Shown piece by piece: positions 1-6,050 of a stretch of DNA of 25,254 bases (positions are counted from its first letter, which is position 1; each line of letters begins with the position of its first letter). The notes beneath the pieces were generated by a model, which was not told where the DNA came from, searched no databases, and worked only from the letters and a program-made list of their open reading frames with translations. The position numbers and the translations under genes were made by a program. The stretch is from a virus: IMG/VR virus record IMGVR_UViG_3300016724_000085, positions 1 through 25,254 of that record. One strand, given 5' to 3'.

Positions 1-367
1 CAACTCTTTCGGCTGACCTCGTGGTCTTGATGGTGGCCCCCGTGCCTCCTTTTCGATCTCCGTGCTGATTGGGCCAGAGCGATGGGGGAATACCTGGGAC
101 ACACCTATGCATACACCACTTCAGATTTTTGTGTGATTTTTGGATTGGGGTTGTACTGCGTGCATGCAGCTAGAGTTATCCACATAGAATCTGACGAGAC
201 TAAGAGACACCCTAGCAACTAAAGTACCCTAGAGGGTATGCAGTACGCTTAAGGAACCTAAGTAACTAAACTGTACTTAAGTAAGCAGGAGGGAACGATG
301 CAGGAGGGAAGAACAAGGGGGTATGTACTATATATACTTCAAACCCCCAAACTCTAATGATCGGACT
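1..367. other. Non-coding region downstream of terL
   Basis: No convincing gene is visible here. If the map is like T7, this lies past the last late gene, close to the genome end or concatemer junction. It holds a consensus DnaA box (176-184), an 8-base palindrome TGCATGCA (161-168), an inverted repeat TACCCT/AGGGTA (225-230 and 233-238), ACTTAAGT (275-282), an 11-base direct repeat GCAGGAGGGAA (285-295 and 300-310), and a hairpin (317-348). A minus-strand frame is open from a GTG at 102 to the left edge. It could be the start of another gene but has no good ribosome binding site. The terminal-repeat idea is inference, because the other genome end is not in the window. Confidence 0.6.
317..348 (-). 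terminator. Candidate terminator after terL
   Basis: Twenty bases past the terL stop codon, the minus strand can form GGGGGT paired with ACCCCC. Inside it, GTAT/GTAC can pair around an ATATA loop. The exit side reads TTGTTCTT, which is U-rich but interrupted. This would end the late transcript after the last packaging gene. The loop is long and the T-tract imperfect, so it could be only a stable hairpin. Confidence 0.4.
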
Positions 368-2038
368 TTAGAACCAAGTAGTTGATTTCATTGTACTTTT
401 AGAGGTGTTAAAACCACTAATAAACTTGTCTAACTCATTAGCCATAAGTTCTTGTCTTTTAAGGACTATTTCCTTGTCTGCATCGGCAGCCATTTGGTCT
501 ACCCAATACTGCACAGCCATTGCTAACACATCCAGTCTATCGTCGTGCGCTAAAGCACCTCTGTCTCTGGTTACTCGTGTCATCTGATAGGCAAGCATGT
601 ACTTCATTGCTTTCTCAGGAGGCAAATCCTGGACACTTTCGTAGTCCTTCTGGACAACCTTAGGGTCTATGACTAACTTATGTTGGTTCATCACGGGCTC
701 TAAGGTGTCAATGATGCGTGCTTCCTTCTGCTTACTGTGTCTGACCTCCTCGATAGATACAGGGTGTACCTTGGACAAGTAGGGTTTAAACAGTTCAGTA
801 AACATGCCGTCACCAAAGTTACTCTCAATGAGTACCATGTTGACACTATGGATCTTAGCGAGTGCTGCGAGGCTCTTCAGGGTATCTGAGGAGTACCCTC
901 CTTTAATACCACCTGCATCTACGAGGTATAAGAAGCCATTCAGCATCTTAACAACAGCGTAACCAGTTTCATCTGCACCTCTACCTGAGGGGTCAATAGC
1001 GAGAATAGAGCCTGTGTACTCTGATCTTCCTATAGTTTCTGCGGGTGCGAAGTACCTATCGCCTGAGAGACCTACATTAGGGAGATCATCTAGAGGCTTA
1101 AAGATACCGTAGACCACCTTGGCGGGAGCTGTGGTGTCATCACAAGACATCACGATGAGATCTGAGAGCTTCAGAGGATACCTGTCTTTATCAGAGAGGC
1201 TAGTGTCTAGCATGAACTGCAGAGCGAACCCTGATTTCCCATAAGACAGCTCTCGTTCTAAGAGGTCTTCCTCATCAAACCGTAGAGGGTCTGTAGGGAG
1301 GCCTGTGACCGCTTCTGTGCCTTTACTAAGGGCATCATATAGGTACGGAGCTAATCGTCCGTTATACGCCTTCTCCGTAGCTTCTACACTAGGGTAGCGA
1401 GCAGGCCAAACTCTTAACTCGTATCCACGTTCTGTTAGGACGTTGTAGAGGGACATCTCGTTTTGAGGTGTACCTAGGTAGATAATCTTACCTTCTGGTT
1501 TGAGAACAGCGTCAAATTCTTTAACACTTTCGCCAAGTCTTTCTCGCATGGTTTGAGTCATGGAGTTGTTGGGAACCTCAACGTCATCTGCAATGATGAT
1601 GTCTGCACGAGACCCTGTAAGCTGCCCAGTGATACCTACAGACTTAACTGAAGGGGATCCTGAGGCTTTAGCAGGGGCTACGTCAAAAGCTATCTTAGAC
1701 CACCGTTGGTGTTCCTTGGCGATCAGGTGTTGACACATCGGTAACTCTACAATGAGTCGCTGCGTGAAGGTAGAGAAGTCATCTGCGCGTGCTTTACTGG
1801 CTGAGACAACCATGAACTTCTTGTCTGGGTCTAGCAGGAGTTGATGCACAACGAAGGCACAAGTGATGTAGGATTTACCTACACCACGGAAGGCCTCAAT
1901 GATACATCGCCTGGGACTAGCCTGTAGGTAGTCAGCAATGTCGTACTGAATAGGGGTGGGGTCTGGAAGGTTTAGGTGTTTCCAGACAACCCACAAGAAG
2001 TTACGGAAGTCCTTAAGTTCATTAGGGACTTGAGTCAT
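368..2038 (-). CDS. terL: Terminase large subunit (T7 gp19-like packaging ATPase/nuclease)
   Basis: This is the motor that cuts concatemeric DNA and pumps it into the procapsid through the portal. At 556 residues it is close to T7 gp19 (about 586). The N-terminal ATPase carries a T7-type Walker A, FRGVGKS (50-56), a Walker B DIIIADDVE (146-154), and a coupling motif IIYLGTPQ (185-192). The C-terminal RNase H-like nuclease shows three acidic clusters: AIDPSGRG (Asp349), IESNFGDG (Glu405) and HDDRLD (Asp500/503). The start codon overlaps the stop of the upstream HNH gene as TAATG, so the two are translationally coupled. It is the last gene of the packaging module. The motifs make this a secure call. 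Confidence 0.97.
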   Translation of the reverse strand: MTQVPNELKDFRNFLWVVWKHLNLPDPTPIQYDIADYLQASPRRCIIEAFRGVGKSYITCAFVVHQLLLDPDKKFMVVSASKARADDFSTFTQRLIVELPMCQHLIAKEHQRWSKIAFDVAPAKASGSPSVKSVGITGQLTGSRADIIIADDVEVPNNSMTQTMRERLGESVKEFDAVLKPEGKIIYLGTPQNEMSLYNVLTERGYELRVWPARYPSVEATEKAYNGRLAPYLYDALSKGTEAVTGLPTDPLRFDEEDLLERELSYGKSGFALQFMLDTSLSDKDRYPLKLSDLIVMSCDDTTAPAKVVYGIFKPLDDLPNVGLSGDRYFAPAETIGRSEYTGSILAIDPSGRGADETGYAVVKMLNGFLYLVDAGGIKGGYSSDTLKSLAALAKIHSVNMVLIESNFGDGMFTELFKPYLSKVHPVSIEEVRHSKQKEARIIDTLEPVMNQHKLVIDPKVVQKDYESVQDLPPEKAMKYMLAYQMTRVTRDRGALAHDDRLDVLAMAVQYWVDQMAADADKEIVLKRQELMANELDKFISGFNTSKSTMKSTTWF

Positions 2039-2259
2039 TACTTATTACGTCCTCGATTACTAGAGGGACTTTGGATGCGTAGGTTAGACATGGAGTTGTT
2101 ATTCGGATTCCTGTCTTTGTGATCGACATCCTTACCTGCAAGCTTGGCCTTACCATACTTACTTTGCATGTCCCTGCGTGCTTGCACTCTGCCTGCTCTA
2201 CGTTTCCGTTGCTCTGGCTTGCCGTGATATTCACGGTACTCTTTCTTGTAATCACGCAT
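2038..2259 (-). CDS. Small HNH endonuclease-like protein
   Basis: A 73-residue basic protein. The N-terminal half is rich in Lys, Arg and Tyr. The C-terminal half carries DVDHKDRNPNNNSMSNL (44-60) and then SPSSNRGR, which fits a compact HNH/AP2-type fold: His47 is the putative general base, with Asn residues near 54-55 and 68. It sits between terS and terL, with TAATG overlaps on both sides. In some tailed phages (for example HK97 gp74), an HNH protein encoded beside the terminase stimulates terminase cutting, so a role in DNA packaging is a reasonable inference. A homing-type endonuclease is the alternative, but the tight coupling argues for an integral gene. Several zinc-binding cysteines seen in larger HNH proteins are absent. 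Confidence 0.75.
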   Translation of the reverse strand: MRDYKKEYREYHGKPEQRKRRAGRVQARRDMQSKYGKAKLAGKDVDHKDRNPNNNSMSNLRIQSPSSNRGRNK

Positions 2260-2474
2260 TACTGGATTTGCTCCGTGACTTCAAAAGGCAAAGACTCCAA
2301 TAGGTTTGCTAAAGGAGACTCTGCTGTAATGACATCGAGGTTTGCATTGTTGTCTTTAAGGAACTTAACAGCGACTGATAACTCAGATGCTGTAGCCTCA
2401 CCACCCTTCACACGATTGAGTAGGTCATTGGCTACTGCACCGTGGAGAGCATCTAGGATGTCTCTGTTATCCAT
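2259..2474 (-). CDS. terS: Terminase small subunit (T7 gp18-like)
   Basis: A 71-residue protein, mostly predicted helical, in the place of T7 gene 18 (about 89 residues). Its sequence pattern resembles the T7-type DNA packaging protein A family: an N-terminal helix, a central region with KGGEATASEL, then a predicted helix followed by LLESLPFEV. It would recognise the packaging substrate and regulate TerL. The gene starts inside the 3' end of the endolysin gene (22-base overlap) in another frame, with an AGGA site about nine bases ahead of ATG. It ends in a TAATG overlap with the HNH gene. Identification rests on position, size and family resemblance, since the protein lacks sharp motifs. Confidence 0.8.
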   Translation of the reverse strand: MDNRDILDALHGAVANDLLNRVKGGEATASELSVAVKFLKDNNANLDVITAESPLANLLESLPFEVTEQIQ

Positions 2475-2956
2475 TTCTTAGCTTCCTGTTCTGTTTCTTT
2501 AATCCGTCTATCCCAACCTTTTCCAAATGTTTTGTAGGTTAAAAGACCACGGACAAACTGCTGTCGTTGATGGATGGCTTGGTGGATACATTCATCAGCG
2601 TTCTTGCCGTAGGCAGCGTTCGCTATTTCAACTGTAATGTCTCCGATGTAACCATCTATTGGTTTTGCATCAACTGCGTGTTGCAACCATTTACTGGCGC
2701 GTTTACACCCACTATTAACTGCAGCATCAAAGGTGAGCAGAGCAAGAGGGAATGGAAGATCATCCCCACGAATCTTGTTCCAGTAGTCCTCTTTGTAGAT
2801 GAGGGCTGCGTCATGCTCACTAAGGTTTGCAATGTCTACGTCAGGGTAAGCACGCTTGGAGATACCAAACTTAGTCTCTCCGCCTGGGTCATCTGGGTGA
2901 TCCACATAACCGCCTTCGTGCTTAAGAATTAACGTGATGGCATTGTCAAAGGTCAT
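2453..2956 (-). CDS. Endolysin, GH108 N-acetylmuramidase family
   Basis: A 167-residue peptidoglycan hydrolase that would lyse the host at the end of infection. The N-terminal domain has the GH108 signature: HEGGYVDHPDDPGG starts at residue 13, with Glu14 as the expected catalytic acid, followed by TKFGIS and later YKEDYW (54-59). The C-terminal part, with DGYIGDITVE near 101-110, matches the peptidoglycan-binding partner domain usually fused to it. There is no signal peptide or membrane segment, so export should depend on the holin encoded directly upstream. The start is well supported by AAGGAG six bases before ATG. T7 uses an amidase (gp3.5) encoded in the early region, so this is a different lysis solution in the late operon. 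Confidence 0.93.
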   Translation of the reverse strand: MTFDNAITLILKHEGGYVDHPDDPGGETKFGISKRAYPDVDIANLSEHDAALIYKEDYWNKIRGDDLPFPLALLTFDAAVNSGCKRASKWLQHAVDAKPIDGYIGDITVEIANAAYGKNADECIHQAIHQRQQFVRGLLTYKTFGKGWDRRIKETEQEAKKWITETS

Positions 2957-2965
2957 TAAGACTCC

Positions 2966-3331
2966 TTACTTTTTGATTTTGTCCATTACTGAACCGATTC
3001 CCTTAACGCCAAAAGAGGCACTGACCACGATCATTAAGACCGTGTGATACCATTCGGGAAGGGATTGCAGGGCTTCAAACCCTCGTTGAATATGTGGTAC
3101 GAAGGCAGGGATAAAGCACAGCACGAGAGGTATAGAGAACACCAGAGTCAGCCACTCGTCCTTCCAACTGTTCTTGGATGCTTCCGCCATGATGCGCTCC
3201 CAATCCGCTGTGGACTGTGCGGCTGTCTTCAAAGCGGTGGCTTTCGCCTCTGCGGTGGCCTTGGTTGATTCCGCCTTGGCACTGACCCATGTACCTGCCA
3301 AGTTCGTGATAGCTGTGATGATTCCAATCAT
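2966..3331 (-). CDS. Candidate holin with two membrane segments
   Basis: A 121-residue protein. It has an Ala/Lys/Thr-rich N-terminal helix (about 10-50) and two hydrophobic segments, about 60-78 and 96-113, joined by a short loop containing LPEWYH. It ends in a basic tail (DKIKK). The layout, and its position directly upstream of the endolysin, fit a holin; similar marine-phage proteins are commonly labelled holin. The N-terminal region MIGIITAITNLAGTWV is amphipathic and might be a third membrane-associated segment, as in three-segment holins. The start overlaps the previous stop as ATGA, with AGGT about eight bases ahead. The holin role is inferred from context and topology, not from a diagnostic motif. 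Confidence 0.7.
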   Translation of the reverse strand: MIGIITAITNLAGTWVSAKAESTKATAEAKATALKTAAQSTADWERIMAEASKNSWKDEWLTLVFSIPLVLCFIPAFVPHIQRGFEALQSLPEWYHTVLMIVVSASFGVKGIGSVMDKIKK

Positions 3332-3510
3332 GTGCCATTACCTATGTCCGTTGAGATACATACTGCTTCGTAGTTGATCTTCGGTTTAGGAGCTGTACTG
3401 AGGAAAATGTCTCGTGCCTCAAAACAATCCTGCATTGATAGAAATGGCCCTTGAGGGTAGACAGCGTAGCTTTTTCCTTGAATAAGGATCGCAAATAGAA
3501 TCCATTGCAT
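3328..3510 (-). CDS. Small secreted two-cysteine protein of the lysis region
   Basis: A 60-residue protein with a hydrophobic N-terminus (MQWILFAILIQG, then KSYA), a plausible short signal sequence. The mature part contains QGPF, then CFEARD and VCIS, so two cysteines could form a disulfide in the periplasm. The ATG at 3510 is chosen because AAGG lies about eight bases ahead. A GTG 21 bases further upstream, in the same frame, lacks such a site. The gene ends in an ATGA overlap with the holin gene. There is no lipobox, so it does not look like a classic outer spanin, although position and export would suit a lysis accessory role. Similar tiny secreted proteins occur near lysis genes in other marine phages. 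The function is unknown. Confidence 0.65.
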   Translation of the reverse strand: MQWILFAILIQGKSYAVYPQGPFLSMQDCFEARDIFLSTAPKPKINYEAVCISTDIGNGT

Positions 3511-3550
3511 AACTGTTGCCTTGTGATGCACAAAAGTGCGCTTAGAAATT

Positions 3551-3584
3551 GGGAGTTACTCTGTAAAACAGGAATTGAACTCCC
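3551..3584 (-). other. Stem-loop between two lysis-region genes
   Basis: On the minus strand GGGAGTT and AACTCCC can form a 7-base-pair outer stem, and CTGT/ACAG can pair inside it around a three-base loop. It occupies most of the longest gap (about 80 bases) in this part of the operon. The exit side, AATTTCT, is not a proper T-tract, so it is more likely an RNA processing or regulatory hairpin than a terminator. The segment GAGTTCAATTCC resembles a tRNA T-loop, but the T-stem does not pair. Confidence 0.5.
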
Positions 3585-3590
3585 GATTTG

Positions 3591-4070
3591 TCAGGTATTA
3601 CCTTTCGTTGTTAGGAGGTAGATGAATAACCAGATAGCCCCGATACCCGTTGCGAGTAGCAGAGTGATGATGATTCCATCTTGGATATTCTTTAGTAGTT
3701 GCTGTCTCCGATATACAGCCTTATCTCTTGCTTCTTTGATCTGTCTCCGCATGGCATACATCTCTCTAAGAGCGTCCATACCGTAGCGGTACATAATCAT
3801 TTCTCTGATTTGTGTTTCTTGTTCTTCAGCTTTCTTTTTAGCAATAAGAGCATTAAGGGCTTCTTCTTCAACGCTTTGGGAGAACACAAGCTTCTTAAAC
3901 AAAGGAGGGTTCTTTGCTTGAGCTTCTGCTTCACGGATGTCTGAGACTGCGGTAAACCATTTACCAAGCTGTCCTGCGACATCTTCTAGTTCTCTTCCAG
4001 TGTTGACTAGGGATTGCACGGCCTTGAACGCAGTTGTAGCTGCAGCCAAAGCCGTTATGGGATCAATCAT
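3591..4070 (-). CDS. Coiled-coil protein with C-terminal membrane anchor
   Basis: A 159-residue protein. It begins MIDPITALAAATTAF, followed by a helix with ELEDVAGQLGKW (27-38). A long charged region rich in Glu, Lys, Arg and Gln (about 65-128) is a probable coiled coil. A strong hydrophobic segment lies at 131-153, with only a few residues after it, so it is tail-anchored. Proteins with this start are familiar in marine podoviruses but have no agreed function. It is coupled to the XhlA-like gene by an ATGA overlap and has no Shine-Dalgarno site of its own, so its translation probably depends on reinitiation. Sitting among lysis genes, it might serve as a spanin-like or holin-partner protein. 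Inner spanins normally carry the membrane segment at the N-terminus, so that remains a guess. Confidence 0.8.
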   Translation of the reverse strand: MIDPITALAAATTAFKAVQSLVNTGRELEDVAGQLGKWFTAVSDIREAEAQAKNPPLFKKLVFSQSVEEEALNALIAKKKAEEQETQIREMIMYRYGMDALREMYAMRRQIKEARDKAVYRRQQLLKNIQDGIIITLLLATGIGAIWLFIYLLTTKGNT

Positions 4071-4285
4071 CTAAGGAGGGTAAAAAGTTGGGACAGCCCG
4101 AACTGCTGTGCGAAATAAGACAGACCAACGCCAATGGCGACCCACTTGATCTGACTTAAAGTTGCTTGGATAGATCTAAGCGATTGACGCATCTCATCGG
4201 ATGTATCTCTTAGTTCACTTAGTTCATTTTCGTGCAGTTCGAGAGTCCACTCAGCTTTACTGAGACGGGACTCTATTTCTTGCAT
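4067..4285 (-). CDS. XhlA-like coiled-coil membrane protein
   Basis: A 72-residue protein with a charged heptad-like helix (residues 1-46: repeated Leu, Glu and Ser, as in SRLSKAEWTLELHENEL), then one hydrophobic segment (about 47-70, IKWVAIGVGLSYFAQ...). This plan is typical of the XhlA haemolysin family found in phage lysis cassettes such as that of Bacillus phage PBSX, where XhlA works with the holin XhlB. AAGGTG precedes the ATG by about six bases. The last codons overlap the next gene as ATGA. Together with that gene it gives two consecutive coiled-coil proteins with C-terminal membrane segments. Family assignment comes from topology and pattern; a direct function in lysis is inferred. 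Confidence 0.7.
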   Translation of the reverse strand: MQEIESRLSKAEWTLELHENELSELRDTSDEMRQSLRSIQATLSQIKWVAIGVGLSYFAQQFGLSQLFTLLR

Positions 4286-4288
4286 TGG

Positions 4289-4654
4289 TTACACCTTCGG
4301 AATCATCGCTTTGATTTCAGCAACGTGTGTTTGCCACGCTTCTAAACCGTTCTCTGCAATGTACTCTAGTTGTGTTAAGGAGGAACCGTAGGCTTCTCTC
4401 CTGTCTTGCAACCATTGAGGCTCTTCAACTTCAACTTCTTCTGGGATAACTTCTTCTGGCTTAGCCTGTGCTGTTCTCGACTGCCCTACCTGAATAAAGG
4501 CAGGAGCTACTCCAGTCTTAGGAGCAAACTCAAGAACGTGAGCATCAAAGTCCTGCTCAGTCATATCTGCTGTTAAGACAACTTCGGCCCATGACCCGTC
4601 AGCAAATGTGACGGTAGCAATCCCGTTGTCAATCTTGTCTACTGTATATTGCAT
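4289..4654 (-). CDS. Small tail-fibre-associated protein, possible assembly chaperone
   Basis: A 121-residue acidic protein. The N-terminal part (MQYTVDKIDNGIATVTFADGSW) looks like a small beta domain. The middle is a disordered Pro/Glu linker (PEEVIPEEVEVEEP). The end (RREAYGSSLTQLEYIAENG, then IKAMIPK) is a helical tail common in small proteins encoded beside phage fibres, often assumed to be assembly factors. The ATG at 4654 is preferred over ATG codons at 4678 and 4663: GAGGA lies about ten bases ahead, and the stop of the 46-residue gene falls two bases before it. The more upstream starts would overlap that real gene. It closes the fibre cassette. The chaperone role is inferred from position and resemblance only. 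Confidence 0.75.
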   Translation of the reverse strand: MQYTVDKIDNGIATVTFADGSWAEVVLTADMTEQDFDAHVLEFAPKTGVAPAFIQVGQSRTAQAKPEEVIPEEVEVEEPQWLQDRREAYGSSLTQLEYIAENGLEAWQTHVAEIKAMIPKV

Positions 4655-4656
4655 GA

Positions 4657-4797
4657 TTACCATTTCCTCATGGGACATTTTGCAAAGTTAAGTTTGGTTT
4701 TTGCGGGCATAAAACACCCACATTTCTTACAAGTTTTGAGTACGTTGTAAAAGAAAGGGCATTCTTTACAAACGTTATAACGTTCTTCAGCCGTCAT
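4657..4797 (-). CDS. 46-residue cysteine-rich, probable zinc-binding protein
   Basis: The frame starts ATGACGGCTGAAGAA and encodes 46 residues with six cysteines: Cys10 and Cys13 (CKEC), Cys23, Cys26 and Cys28 (CKKCGC), and Cys41, followed by PMRKW at the end. The two CxxC pairs suggest a small zinc ribbon. The pattern resembles a family of tiny phage proteins (I recall it as DUF6171-like, with RY.VC..CP, CKKCGCFM and TK motifs). The ATG overlaps the adhesin stop as ATGA, and the TAA lies two bases before the next start, so the packing is perfect for a coupled gene. Its role is unknown. Location suggests a link to the cysteine-rich adhesin made just before it. Confidence 0.85.
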   Translation of the reverse strand: MTAEERYNVCKECPFFYNVLKTCKKCGCFMPAKTKLNFAKCPMRKW

Positions 4798-5771
4798 ACT
4801 GTACGCCCTGCTGTCGTTCCATTAACGCTGAATGTCACGTTGCCGATTCCGCTGACGTAATATCCTGCCAGACCTCCAGATGATCCACCTGAACCGCCTG
4901 AGTAGTTACCATTAGCACCTGTTGATCCAGTTGAACCACTAGCTCCAAATGCACCGGCTGTTCCACCTGTTCCACCTGCTCCTGCGCTATTTCCTCCTGC
5001 CGATCCTCCCGATCCAGTTGCCGCTGATTGGTTATAGCCTTGGCCTACGCCTCCAGTGCCTCCAGTGCCGCCTGAAGTGATTGCATAAGAAGGAATCGCA
5101 CACCGCCCACAAATAAACTTGTCGTTATCGTTCGGGCCGGAACAGTTAGTGCAATATGATCCCGCAGGCTTACAGTCACAAGTTGGGCCACAAGAGTTAC
5201 GATAACCACAGCCTCCTTCGTAATTGTAACCGGCTACATACCGTCCCTGTCCTCCAGTTCCACCTTGGCCTCCGCCTCCGCCTCCGCCATAGATAATCCC
5301 GCCAGTGTTATCAATGGTTATACTAGAAGACTCTGCAAGGATTGCGGTTCCACCTGTGCCACCGTTAGCTGAACCGCCTGCACCGTGGATTGAACCTGCG
5401 TTGTAAATGGTTAGGGTTCCACCCATACCAGTAGGCAGAATTAATGCGGCTGTGCCTGAAGAGCTAGAACCGATGGTCACCCCAGATGGAATAATCAGCT
5501 CTTTTGGTACGTTGTCTGTCCAAGAGCTACCAAACGCTGTGGATGCATTCAGGTTTGTTCCATTAGATGCAGTGTATGCAATGACATTCACAGCACCAAA
5601 AAAGTGACTAAATCTCATCACTGCGGCTGATGTTGGTATGTTTCCGTTTGCCCCCGCTTGGGGAACTTTACCGCCACCTCTAACAAACTCTGACATCGAG
5701 TGGGGAGCAGTGTCCCCAAACTCAGATGCTATTTCAGAGAAACTCAGAGACCCACTTGACTTAATAGCCAT
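4794..5771 (-). CDS. Glycine-rich tail adhesin with cysteine cluster
   Basis: A 325-residue probable receptor-binding tip protein. The N-terminus (about 1-60: LSFSEIASEFG, SMSEFVRGGGKVP, FSHFFGA) is a conserved attachment-type module of marine phage fibres. From about 130 onward the protein is dominated by Gly-rich runs (GGGGGGGQGG, GGTGGTGG, SGGSGGSSGG). These recall the polyglycine-II sandwich of T-even gp38-type adhesins, where variable loops between the runs set receptor specificity. Eight cysteines lie within residues 188-224, an unusual insertion. A strong AAGGGGGT site precedes the ATG. The family link to gp38 is by composition, not by alignment. Glycine codons are mostly written with T or A at the third base, so the DNA is repetitive but not identical. 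Confidence 0.8.
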   Translation of the reverse strand: MAIKSSGSLSFSEIASEFGDTAPHSMSEFVRGGGKVPQAGANGNIPTSAAVMRFSHFFGAVNVIAYTASNGTNLNASTAFGSSWTDNVPKELIIPSGVTIGSSSSGTAALILPTGMGGTLTIYNAGSIHGAGGSANGGTGGTAILAESSSITIDNTGGIIYGGGGGGGQGGTGGQGRYVAGYNYEGGCGYRNSCGPTCDCKPAGSYCTNCSGPNDNDKFICGRCAIPSYAITSGGTGGTGGVGQGYNQSAATGSGGSAGGNSAGAGGTGGTAGAFGASGSTGSTGANGNYSGGSGGSSGGLAGYYVSGIGNVTFSVNGTTAGRTV

Positions 5772-5780
5772 GAGACCCCC

Positions 5781-6017
5781 TTATGAGCTGTAAGCGGTAA
5801 TGTCGCCTGTTGTGTTGATATTTCCGGTGATTGTTACATCACCAGTGTGAGTTGCTGTGATGAACCCTGTATCGTTACTGAGTTCAGATACGGCTGTTGG
5901 TACTGAGGCTGATGTTATGAACCCTGTATCGTTTGTTAGTTCTGACACAGATGTTGGTAAATCAGCCTGTCTAGCAACCGTGGATAGCAAATCCGCTAAT
6001 TGTCTTGATTTAGACAT
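5781..6017 (-). CDS. Short fibre-type protein with tandem repeat
   Basis: A 78-residue protein beginning MSKSRQLADLLST, followed by two copies of a 12-residue element, VSEL(T/S)NDTGFIT (about 24-35 and 43-54), and a beta-type end (DVTITGNINTTGDI). Such elements are common in phage fibre shafts. The small size suggests a detached fibre segment or an adapter between the larger fibre proteins. GGAG lies about eight bases ahead of the ATG. It stands between a 65-residue small protein and the Gly-rich adhesin. Whether it is in the virion cannot be told from sequence. Confidence 0.7.
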   Translation of the reverse strand: MSKSRQLADLLSTVARQADLPTSVSELTNDTGFITSASVPTAVSELSNDTGFITATHTGDVTITGNINTTGDITAYSS

Positions 6018-6050
6018 GAAGTATCTCCGCTAAAGGAGGAAGTAGGCGCG

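Noticed and set aside
2022-2255. Alternative 77-codon frame overlapping the HNH gene
   Set aside because: The HNH frame has the recognisable motif and exact TAATG coupling on both sides; the other frame has neither.
3555-3600. Possible tRNA on the minus strand, from a T-loop-like GAGTTCAATTCC
   Set aside because: The five-base T-stem does not pair and no acceptor stem or anticodon arm can be built around it; the pairing that does exist is a simple hairpin.
4072-4155. Plus-strand TTG frame behind a strong TAAGGAGGG sequence
   Set aside because: Only about 23 codons, rare start codon, wrong strand for the operon, and fully inside a real gene; the purine run follows from the Leu-Leu-Arg codons of the opposite gene.
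4794-5771. Diversity-generating retroelement target in the Gly-rich adhesin
   Set aside because: No reverse transcriptase gene and no near-identical template repeat is present in the window; repetition comes from glycine codons.
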